A stretch of DNA of 64,000 nt, from the NCBI GenBank assembly GCA_022059125.1, contig JAEUWY010000001.1, positions 2,914,001 to 2,978,000 on the forward strand. The letters are read 5' to 3'. The first letter of the stretch is position 1. The number at the start of each line of letters is the position of its first letter. Below are positions 54,450-64,000 of this stretch, one piece after another. Under the pieces are notes generated by a model. It saw nothing but the letters and a program-made list of their open reading frames with translations, had not been told where the DNA came from and did no database searches. The position numbers and the translations under genes are program-made. The DNA comes from Corynespora cassiicola. Its lineage: Eukaryota; Ascomycota; Dothideomycetes; Pleosporales; Corynesporascaceae.

Positions 54450-57425
54450 AGGCGGTTCGTATTCGATGGTTCCAATCATTGTGATGGTTTTGGAGACGAG
54501 GTCCGGTTATCAGAAGGTTTGCTATCTCTAAAGTCTGCTTCCATTGAAAACTTGAGCAAGGTTGGTGGGTCTTGGAACCAGGTCTTGGGCAAAAGAATAT
54601 AGTATCTGCCTGTGAATGATAATGTTTGAAGTCCTCGGCTCCCAAGCCCATAAATGCTATCTAGGTCGTCCAGGAGATTCACTTGCCCACATATGCTGTT
54701 CTGGCTCGTGATTAATCTGCAAGACTTCCTGTGGGGTCGAGATATGTCAGCTTTAACATCGCGACCGCGCAATGCCCCCATCGCTTGACCGTGGATCAGG
54801 AGTGGCAGGAACCTCTCCGACTTGCAACCCTAAATATACGAGGTCAATGTTCCGAGATACAGACACACGGCGGACTTACGACCTGGTCCGGATGACCAAA
54901 AAAATGCCGAAAGACACGAAAGAAACGACATTGTCAACACAACTAAGTATCGCTCATCTTGCAACCTTTCGCGTTATCGTGCCATCTGGACAAGGCTGTC
55001 GGTCCGTTGCGTGTTTAGTCGTGTTTAGAAGCGCTCGCGAGCCCCAGTTGTGTCAACAACAGACATTTCGAGAGGACAGGGGCTTGCTTGTTGAAAGAGA
55101 CCGAAGGCACCATCCTATACAGGACCGGATTTGAAACAGTAATATGTACAAAAGATTGGATTTTGTTGGTTTCTGGATGTCTGCAGAGTAATTTGGATAC
55201 GCTGCACCATGCGGCCAATAGCTCTTCAAGAGTTGACGCTTCCCGGTGGTGGTCGGCTAGTTACCTAGCACGCTCAATCTGGGCATACCGAAATAAGCCA
55301 AGCCCAGGCATCTATGAACAGAAAACTTTGAGATGACATCAAGGACGTTTCACATTCGGTATACATGTTGGCGATATGTCTTAAGTATGAGGCTCCAGGA
55401 TACAGTTCCCATGTAAAATCTTAGTAGGCAAGAACTTCTGGAAGGTAAGCGGTTTGTTTGTCCTTGAGTTGGCGTTCATGTGTACTACATGTCCGTTTGT
55501 GAAGTGGCAACTTACGATTAGTGTGCCTTGCGGACAACATACAGCTGCTTAAACAGCGCGTGGAGTCATAGAGTCACTGATTGAATTTAGAATTCTTCCT
55601 TTCGATGTGCAGCCTCACATGGATCATCGAGCGCCAAATCAGGTAACCTACGGTGCCCTCGGGAATCACCGCCTCGTCCGGTCACCCAGAGGCCGGCAGT
55701 TGGACCAAGGGCAAGCTGCTATCAATGTTGCTCGTATCACCGTAAGGGAAAAAAATGTAATTGAGGGGGCCATACAATCGCATTGAAGCAACCAGTCTGC
55801 GTTGGCATGGGACGGCCTCAGCACAAGCGACAGCATCTCCGGCTTTCCTGGCCTGTCACTGTAGTTCCTAGACACTCGTCCAGGGGTCCCAAAGGTAATG
55901 CGGGTGAATTGTTTTTATAAGGATGAGGCCCAGGAGGCCAAGGGAGCTGAATGCTGCTGCCATCAGCGGAGAACACGAGAGAGCTGTCTCGCAGCGAGAC
56001 GCGTCGGACCGCCTCATGTAGCTTCCATAGGACACCAGGGGTATTCTAATTGCGTCATTGGCATCGTCGAAGAGAATAGAAGCCCCACATGGGTTTGGGG
56101 TGGGCAATATGCCCGCTCAGCAGCATGATAGGGCTTGGTGTGCAATGTGTGTAATGTTGTGTTGTGGGTGGCGAGGGTTGTGAGGCGGGAAGGCAAGGGA
56201 GCCGACCCACACCACAAAATGAGCGCCCTAGCTGCCAAGCCTCCCCAGGGAGTTGTGACTGGACCGCCCACGTCCCGCCTCTTCTCCATCGCATCATTGG
56301 GAGTGGTATTAGAAGTGAGTGCAGAGTCAAGTTCAGATACAGCAAGCCTGAGTATATAGCCCGAGCCTTGGAACCCGCCCACGGATAGCCACCGCGTCTC
56401 AATTGCGTCGACGGGGCCGATGCTCCCAGGCACTAGTCCAGCATATGCAGCAGCGACGATAGAGCATCACCCTTTCGGCCATAATATTGTGTTTCAACTT
56501 TATGGCCTCTACAGCTAGAAACCGCGTACGAAGATACATCGGCTTTCTAAAGCGGAACAATCGCATCCCGACAACGCGAGTCTGGCATGCTTGGCCATGA
56601 ACCTCAACTTGCGTGCAAATACGTACCATGACAGGCCGAGAACGCATTAGGTACCATTGGTGAAGCGAAACTGATAGCCATGTATACAAACCAGCTCTAA
56701 AGATACCACAAGATCATGTCTTAGAATACCAATAGCCAAGGGCCAGTGGTGTCAGTGGCTGGCGACAACACTGGGCATTGGCGCTCCAAACCATACCACT
56801 CTTCCTTCAAAGCATGATGTCCTTTCCCTCACTTCGAGCGTCTACGGTATGGGGAATTCAGTGCTCCGATAATCCCTATATTTCTCCACGCTGATCACAC
56901 CGGAATGTCGCTTATTGCACCATACGCTGCAATCGCGAGGCACTTCCACGTCTTCCTTGCAGGTAAGATCCAGCTGTAATCGCTTACTGGCATTCCCGGA
57001 TACATATGTGGCAAATCAAAATCCAAAGCATCCACTTTCTGAGAAATTTTCATATTTCAGAATGATGCCTGTGACCTAATCGCGTCTTGTACGCCTAGCA
57101 CCATCTGCCTAAAGCTTACACGCGTGCTTAGTACAACGCGGGAATAAAATCGACTATCTACCTTTCCATTTATTTGAGCAGTCTATCTCTCGAACTCAAG
57201 GTTCAGATTTTTCCTTATCGCATGCATTCATCTGAGGCACAGCACGCAAGCATAGACCACGTTGATACGCTAACTTACCCAGGACGATGACGAATCTTCA
57301 TCTCCACCCTCCGAGGACTCAACGACTATCAGTATAGGTAACTATGATGCTCTACTTGTTTCTTATTCCAAGCAGCTTTTGTCTTCATTTGCCTCGCATA
57401 TGCAGAACTTCTTTCAGCATAACAG
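54450..57425. other. Long intergenic region, nothing firm
   Basis: About 3 kb. No frame shows family resemblance or splice continuity. The last 250 nt may hold the first exon(s) of the Thr-rich gene, for example an acidic Ser-rich stretch at 57285-57345 or a hydrophobic MMLYLFLIP-like start near 57350, but no consistent splice was found. Confidence 0.4.
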
Positions 57426-60400
57426 CAAATTCCCAGGTCATCAACTGCTAATGATCTTCTTCGTCAAGGTACCGCAACTCAAGAGGCATCGACAGCTGAG
57501 GAAGCCTTGGAGAGTTTGACTACCTCAGAGCAGACTTTAGGCAGTACGCCCGTATCTATTGAGGGGCCTAGCAATGACTTTCTCACACGGAGTTCAAACC
57601 TTTCTATCACCCTGACTAGTCTAGATATAACTTCTTCTAGTACCATTGATGTTACCCCTAGTATTCCAACTAATTCTCTTCCTTCGGAGTCATTATCGAC
57701 CAGTTTCGCGGTAAACGCCACATTTAACGTAACAATTAGTAGTGCAGCTGAATCTGCTTTTGATTCGCTCTCGACTACTGCCATTGCAAATCTCACCTCT
57801 GAAGCTACATCTAGTACTGTAGCTAACTCTATTCCTTTGGAGTCACCCTCGATCACTGCCATCACAAATCTCACATCTTCTTTTGAAGCTACGTCTATTA
57901 GTACAGCTGACTCTCTTCCTTCGGAGTCGCTCTCAGAAGGAAATGCAAACATAAACATCACCTCTGAAGCCGCATTCAGTAGCATCGCTGTGAGATACAT
58001 CACATTGACCGAGAATCAGAATGCGGTAAGCAAAATTCTGCTGATTTCACTGAAAAGCTGACACAAATCCCAGACCACGGTGACCCTTTCGTTCACGACC
58101 ACAGTGCCTGCCAACACCAACATTAGCACATTGACGCTTACTCAGACTTTGAATGCAGTATGTTCTCCTTTTGATGACATTTCTCAAACTGGGAACCCTA
58201 ATTCTCCAGACAACTGTCACCCTTTCAAGAGATCAAAAGACACTTACTCTGACTCCAAATATCGTATGTGTTGTTCTAACGTCAATCGAGAAATATACTC
58301 AACCATTCTAGTCCATTATCACCCTGTCAGAGGTGCCTAAGACCATTACGTTGAATCCGAATGCCGTATGTCTTTACAAATCAACTTTCAGGTGTTCCGG
58401 AACTAAAGAAAACAGACTACAGTCACCCTCACACCTCCAAAAGAAACCATAACGGTAGTAGCAAACGCCGTAAGCGTTCTTTCAATGATTTTCTCGTTTT
58501 GTGTTATCTTGAGTCTGACGAATTGCTAGACAACTGTCACTCTCTCTGGCAAAGATGTCATCAGGACCTTGACAGTTACGGAGCGCCAAAATGCAGTAAG
58601 CGCGACCTTGCATCTCTTTCTTTGCCATACACGTTTGACATTTGCAGTCGACCTTTCGTGTAACAGACGAACCACGTACAGCCATAATTACACAGGCTAT
58701 CACCTTTACAATCACCGAGCGAGAAAATGTCTCTACCGTTCTCTTCACTCGAAACGGAACTACCGTAACGAAAGAAGCACCCACAGTATTCATCACGCCG
58801 AATATCTCGACGATATACGAGACCCCTGCGCCCGATACTTCATACATTACGCGCAATGGGTCTACAATATTCGTTACTCAAACACAAGACCAAAAGACAG
58901 CCGTGGTCACTCAAAATGGCTCAACGGTGTTTTTGACCGAAACTCAGCAACCCGCAACTGTCTTTTTGACTCAAAATTTTACTGTCACCCCCAATGCATC
59001 TACCGTCTACATTAACACAGGTTGGGCTACCGTGTATAAAACTCAATGGGTCAACGCTTCCACCGTTTTCGTTACACCAGATCCGCAGACCAGAACCTCT
59101 TTCGTTACATACACAGAGTCTGGAACTAATCGTACATCTACGGAATATGTCACAGTGGAGGGACCTACAGTAACTCGGAATGAATCAATGTTTCGGACCA
59201 TCACGAATTATCGGACAGAAGTAGCCAGCGGATTATCCACCACTACACTTTTTACCACTCTGAACCAAACCGCATTGCGCACTTTTACAGAAACAAGCCT
59301 CTTCACAAGCACTGTAGAAGAAACAATAATATCGTACATTGCACTGCCGGCAAATATCACTACCACAACATTTACGTCCTATGAGCCTGGGCCTACGATA
59401 ACTAAAATCGGCTCTGTAGTGTTTTTGACTACTACCACTACTGCAACAGAAATCCCCTCAGCTTTGAATGTCACGAGGTACACCATCTCCTGTTTTGGTG
59501 TGCAATAACTGACGCAAGGAAGCACGCAAACCATAACGGAACCCGTCACGACTAGAGAGCATTTCAACATAACCCGCACCTATTTTGTCACACAAATTCA
59601 GACAATATCCGTTCCTGGCACTACTTCGACTGTTTATATAACTGAGTCTTACACTATGACGAACTTCAGTTCTGTAACACTCTCTGAAACGACTACGATC
59701 ACGCAGGATCCAATTACACAGGTGATTACGACGTATGTGCAATTTAAGATTCTTCGAAACATTCGATCAACAAGCTGACTTCTTCATAGAACCATCTCAG
59801 GCAGTCCTGTATACTTGACAGAGACAACGGTCAGCGGAACCACCATAACGGAAACCGTGCCCCAACAAGGAACCATCTTCACAGAATCGATATTCACCAC
59901 TATCACACAGACGAGTATCATAGATGCTGTGACTATCACAGAGACCAGCACTGCAGATGCAACCACCATAACAGAAACGACTAATATTCCCGTTTCTGCA
60001 ACCGAGACTGTTTTCATCTCTCAGGACCCTGTGAGGGTGACGGATACCACGTAAGTCTGACCTTTCTTGATTTGACATTTAAAGAGTTTGCAATATTCTG
60101 ACTTTTCCTAAGTACTCTGCCTGCTTTTTCAACTACGATCACAGAATCTGTGATTCAAGAACAGACTTATACTATTTCACAGACGAGCTACGTCACCCTC
60201 CCACCTAGTATTATCTTACGCACCGTCACCTCTGATCCTTTGACTGTGACTAGCTTCGAAACATATACTAGCATATACACTATATCGACTATTGTCTCGA
60301 TTGTCCCAAATGAGCCCACGACTATCACTGCAGTTAGCATATCCACCTTTACAATCGCTTCTCCCACTACAGTCACTGAAATCGAGCTCGATCCGACCAC

Positions 60401-61136
60401 AATCACGAGTGTCTCATTAGTGACCACGATTCTCTATGAGTTCAGCACGGAAACCACTGTAGAGACAAGCACTATTAGCAGAATCAATACAGAAACGGTG
60501 ACCATATTCGAATTAAGTACAATCAGGCAAACAGCAACAGAGACGCAGATCGCAACAGCAACAAACACCATCCGTGAGACGGAAACCTCGATCATCACTC
60601 TTCGCGAGACGTTGACTGACGTAAACACCTTCCGAGAAACAACAACCGTGGTGGATACACTCCGAGAGACTACAACCGAAACAGCAATCAGCACAGTCCG
60701 GGAGATCGAAACGGCAACTATATTTGAAACAACCACATCGACACAAGGCGTGTACACGGTGACTCGTCCCACGACTGTGACAAGGATAGAAACCGAATCC
60801 ACCACATTCACGCGCGAGCTTCCGGTAACACGAACCTCGGTACGAACTTCCACACAGTGGCGCACGACGACAGAACTCAGCACAACCACCTCTCTGCGCC
60901 TTATTCCACAGACAATAATAACCGTGACTTCGAGCTTCACGACCACATCGACCGAATACCGGCCAACCACGCGAACGAGCACGTCTACTGAGCGGGTAAC
61001 TAAGCCGGAGACGACCACAATACGCACTACGGTGGCGAGAACTACGGAGACGGTCACGCGGACCCAGCCCACGACAGTCACTGTGACGGAGACGATTGTG
61101 GAGGGGCAAAAAATGAAAAGAGGGTGGTTCAATTGA
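57426..61136 (+). CDS. Thr/Ser-rich repetitive protein, adhesin-like (5' end unresolved)
   Basis: Exons placed: 57426-58025, 58074-58157, 58210-58263, 58312-58365, 58416-58469, 58530-58595, 58648-59477, 59523-59732, 59790-60050 and 60113-61136 (TGA). All introns are 45-62 nt and frames join throughout, giving about 1078 residues. The first exon is a Ser/Thr/Leu-rich stretch with several NxT/S sequons. The next five mini-exons each encode one TTVTL...-type unit. The remainder is made of TVFLTQ-, TTITET- and TFRETT-like repeats, about one third Thr. The composition fits a heavily O-glycosylated cell-wall or extracellular protein. There is no GPI-anchor-like hydrophobic end (it closes KMKRGWFN), and the signal peptide, if any, lies in an unresolved first exon upstream of 57426. 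The minus-strand open frames here are composition artefacts. Confidence 0.7.
58026..58647 (+). repeat. Tandemly duplicated mini-exon array
   Basis: Five exons of 84, 54, 54, 54 and 66 nt alternate with introns of 48-60 nt. Most exons start ACNACNGTNACCCT (TTVTL) after a CAG/TAG acceptor and end AATGC(A/C) (Asn-Ala) before GTA(T/A)G. Both exon ends are phase 0, so units can be added or lost without frame change. Confidence 0.75.
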
Positions 61137-63570
61137 AGGGAATGATACGCGAGATTGACAGTTGCAATTCTATGAGCGAGGGGGTTAGACTGATGCAACT
61201 AGGGATGGGAAGCAGAAATCGAAGGAAGTTGAGAACAGATTGCCAAAGTTCGGGTTACCTACAGACTGAGGATACTATGTGGAGGTTTTATCTGCTTTCT
61301 AGAGCTTATTTGCATGAACTCGCAATTTTTTCAAGATTAGTAGCAGACATGACTTTGCGTGGTTGCTGCTTGTTGCGCGAAAAAAAAATCCCTTCCACTG
61401 CATTCGTGACCTCTCTTTTGAGTTTGAGGGCTGAACTATTCTTTGAAGGTGATATAATAGAGGGTATCAACAAAAAAAATCCCTCAAGCTACCATGCGGC
61501 TTGAAGGCTCACCACATGCAAGTTTTCAAAGTATCATCTGACCGAGGCCGCCATATGGGTGTACGTACTGGGGTAGTCCATTGTGGCCCATCATACACTG
61601 AGCTTCCAACCGATTGTTTTGCGATGTGCCAGCACATCTTCTGCAGTGTGCATAAACAGATGGGCACGAAATATGTGAGCCCCACTACACTCAAACCAAT
61701 GCCTCATTCTAGAAAGAAACCCGGGATCCTGCAAACAATCCCGTGGCTAATTCAGCTTATCCATGTGAATCTAGTTCTGAATCGGGCATTGACCTAGCTA
61801 ATCAAGCTTATTAGATAGGTGGTTGAACGTCTCCAAAGCTGCATTTTCGTGGAAATGGACAGCGCTTGGAGCGTGGCGGATAGAATAGCCGCCAGGCTTT
61901 GAGGTTTTGCCTTACTGAATCCGTCACCTTTTCTCTGAACTTAGAAGCATCAAGAATCTGGACCACTGATAAGACCAATGAGATTCTCAAAGAGCCCCGT
62001 CGCTCTTTAGCGTCGGCCAAATGCAACATACTCCGTTGCTGGCTATCGTAGTCAATGCTACCCGCTTCATTATCTTCGCCATGAAGAAAAACCGGTGTAC
62101 CTCAACGCAGACACAAATTTCGTACAACTTGTTTTGGAACCCTGGAATTATCTCACTGTTGAAGCAATATTCGCATTGGAGGTCAATTGATTCCTATGCC
62201 GATCACAGGTGCGGGTTTGCCAAGAAATGCCAAACTCTAGTGGGCCGAAGCATGCTAATGCGCTTTTCGCCCCTGAAGACGATTACCCGCTTTTCTAGCC
62301 CAACCCGACCGTTACCCATGGATCACACATGAGCCTCATCGCCTTATCACCACTATCGCTCAAAATAGGAAGATCTTCTCGGCCCTCGGGAAAGTTGTGA
62401 TCGAATATAGTAGGGGTGTCAAGGTTGAGGGATGTGAAAAGTCTTGCGTCATTCAACCGTCCTGCAATCCTTGCGCTTCGAAATATGAGGGTAATACTAG
62501 CGCAATTTGGCATTCTTTCGTGTATGGAGGGAGACAAGGGTTGATGTGGGTATTCTCGGAATACACTCTTCACGTTCCGTACTTTAGCGAAAGTTCACGA
62601 GAACGAACCAGTGTAGCATTAAGGTGCGATGGAAACTTTGTCGGGGTTCTGCTTACCTCCTAGTCGTTTATGAAGTCATGCTTTTCTATTTCAGCAATCA
62701 CTAAGAAGAAGAAAAAGCCCTCCTCTCCATCGCGCTACAAGGGGTTGTTACATAGGGTTGCTACAAAGACTTCCAGGAAACCACAGTACTCACGTTCCGG
62801 GTGTCACTGGGGCACGAAATAACTAATCCACGTCAGGAGGAACACCAATATCTATCGGGAATAGGATACCCGTGCTATCGAAAATTGAGGGCCCTCAAGA
62901 TTTTTCAAGGCTTTCAGGAGAGGCTTGGTATTGATCCTACGGGTGATAGTGGAGCCGTTGTTGAAACCGCGCCCTCTTCATCAGTGCATCCTGGAACTAC
63001 GTCATTCACATGCTCCCAGAAGGTTGTATCTCACATTTTGATCAGAGCGGCCGAGTCTGTGTTCTTTTTTCAGTTCTATAAATCACCATAGTCTATCCGA
63101 TGCATATCGCTTTGGATCTAAGCATCGTCTTGGCACTGTCGCACATGACGACGCGTTTCATGGCGGAGTATCAACCAACCCACTCAAGGCCGACTGACTA
63201 CCCGAGAAGCCTCCTAGCCTGATATGTGCTCCACTATCTTATGCATTTGAATCGGGAAACAACATCTGCCTATCACCATGGATTATGCGATCCATCGTAA
63301 ACACCCTCGATGTGATTGGATGCTCTCATTTGCAGGGGATTTGTGGCATCCTCGACCTTGATCTGCCAATGCTAAAGTTTGCGCGTCCCGATGCTCGCGG
63401 ATTTGTTCCGCTGTTAGCGTAGCATGAGTGAAGACTCCTAGGAGGATATTTCGGGCATGAGTTGAATGGTATAAGAGCAGTCATGTTCAAGCTCAGGTAC
63501 AGTTTTTTTCCCCATCATCCTACTGCACACATTCGCTCAAAGCCTTCTTTCGCGATTCACTATTATTAAA
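61137..63570. other. Long intergenic region, possible relics
   Basis: 2.4 kb. Two minus-strand open stretches (62573-62295 and 62029-61811) read somewhat like protein but have no starts, joins or recognisable motifs. I do not call a gene. The right end must hold the promoter of the dioxygenase gene. Confidence 0.4.
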
Positions 63571-64000
63571 ATGCGTACCAGCACCACTCTCGTTACAGCT
63601 GCTCTTGCGCTCACTGCAGCGGCTCATCCTCACCATGAGCTTTCTGCTCGTCAGATCTCCGAGCACCAGTCTATCTCCAAACGATGTGCCCCTGCAGCGG
63701 GTGCATTCACTATGGAGCGCAAGAAGCGTTCGCTGGCCAAGCGTAATGCTATAATGCGTCGTGACTCTAATGTTACCATCCATACCGAAGGTCCTCACTA
63801 CTCTACGATCCAAAACGATACGTGCGTCCTCGTCCCCGAGACCACTGCTGGACCGTACCTCTGGCCCAACTCCGACATCCTTCGCCAGGACATGCGCGAG
63901 GACCAGCCTGGAGTTCCGCTCTACCTTGACATTGGAGTTTTGGACACCAACTCTTGCGAGCCCGCACCCAATGTCTTGATTGACATGTGGCACTGTAAGT
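63571..64000 (+). CDS. Secreted intradiol ring-cleavage dioxygenase (first exon, partial)
   Basis: ATG 63571 opens a frame that runs to 63994, where TGGCACT meets GTAAGT at the very end of the window, a phase 1 donor. The gene continues outside. Residues 1-19 form a signal peptide (TLVTAALALTAAAHP), followed by a Lys/Arg-rich propeptide-like part with KR sites. The catalytic domain begins with CVLVPETTAGPYLWPNSDI, where the Tyr of TxGPY is the first iron ligand in intradiol dioxygenases, and continues to LDIGVLDTNSCEPAPNVLIDMWHC, the strand before the second Tyr ligand. Known members open catechol or hydroxyquinol rings with Fe(III) and oxygen; the extracellular fungal group is less well studied. 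The remaining Tyr and His ligands are outside the window. Confidence 0.88.
   Translation, partial: MRTSTTLVTAALALTAAAHPHHELSARQISEHQSISKRCAPAAGAFTMERKKRSLAKRNAIMRRDSNVTIHTEGPHYSTIQNDTCVLVPETTAGPYLWPNSDILRQDMREDQPGVPLYLDIGVLDTNSCEPAPNVLIDMWHCK

Noticed and set aside
57479..58003. Minus-strand open frame of about 174 codons
   Set aside because: Shadow of the Ser/Thr-rich first exon; no start context or motif.
60434..61198. Long minus-strand Val/Ser-rich open frame opposite the Thr-rich gene
   Set aside because: It is the complementary pattern of ACN-rich codons (Thr) and has no independent features.
61811..62573. Two minus-strand protein-like stretches possibly from one decayed gene
   Set aside because: No start, no joining splice signals and no family resemblance.
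1..64000. CRISPR arrays, prokaryotic operons, viral or full-length transposon sequences
   Set aside because: No repeat-spacer pattern, terminal repeats with transposase, or reverse transcriptase motifs were seen; the window is typical fungal nuclear DNA.

Overview
This 64 kb window comes from the nuclear genome of a filamentous ascomycete (Pezizomycotina). Most genes are interrupted by 43-113 nt introns with GTANGT/GTGAGT donors and CTGAC/CTAAC-like branch sites. Typical gene families are present: a peroxygenase, berberine-bridge-like oxidases, a HET-like fragment, an AAA fragment and secreted hevein-domain and intradiol dioxygenase proteins. There is one intron-containing tRNA-Asn. The species cannot be named from the sequence. 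Gene density is about one gene per 2-2.5 kb, in no operon-like order.

Left third (1-23.2 kb): the end of a sugar-acid SDR/epimerase-like gene, a secreted three-domain chitin-binding protein, an IRC5/HELLS-type SNF2 remodeler, an F-box-like protein with a second exon, a broken AAA ATPase gene facing a broken HET-like fragment, a secreted SET-domain protein diverging from a thiamine-diphosphate enzyme, then four consecutive small-molecule enzymes (heme-thiolate peroxygenase, MBL hydrolase, BBE-type FAD oxidase, NAD(P)-binding reductase). The last four could form a catabolic or tailoring group, but no backbone synthase is visible.

Middle (23.5-46.7 kb): a 1092-residue intronless protein of unknown function, a P-loop uridine-kinase-like protein, peroxisomal 3-ketoacyl-CoA thiolase with a PTS2 signal and two upstream CCTCGG motifs, a large Gln/Pro-rich protein, tRNA-Asn(GTT), several orphan small genes (one Dabb-domain, one single-span membrane protein), a decayed prolyl-iminopeptidase-like pseudogene, and an intact FAD monooxygenase.

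Right (47.2-64 kb): the most unusual part. Three tandem, same-strand paralogs of a family I do not recognise (47171-48607, 49520-51178, 52846-54449) share a C-terminal module with a VHPTGRGAQVLT-type signature. Two splice sites are conserved in the outer copies, and the middle copy lacks both introns. Next comes a Thr/Ser-rich repetitive protein gene whose 5' half is built from tandemly duplicated mini-exons of 54-84 nt, each encoding a TTVTL...NA-like unit. The window closes with the first exon of a secreted intradiol ring-cleavage dioxygenase.

Gene models were spliced by eye from frame continuity, splice signals and family resemblance. No database search was possible.
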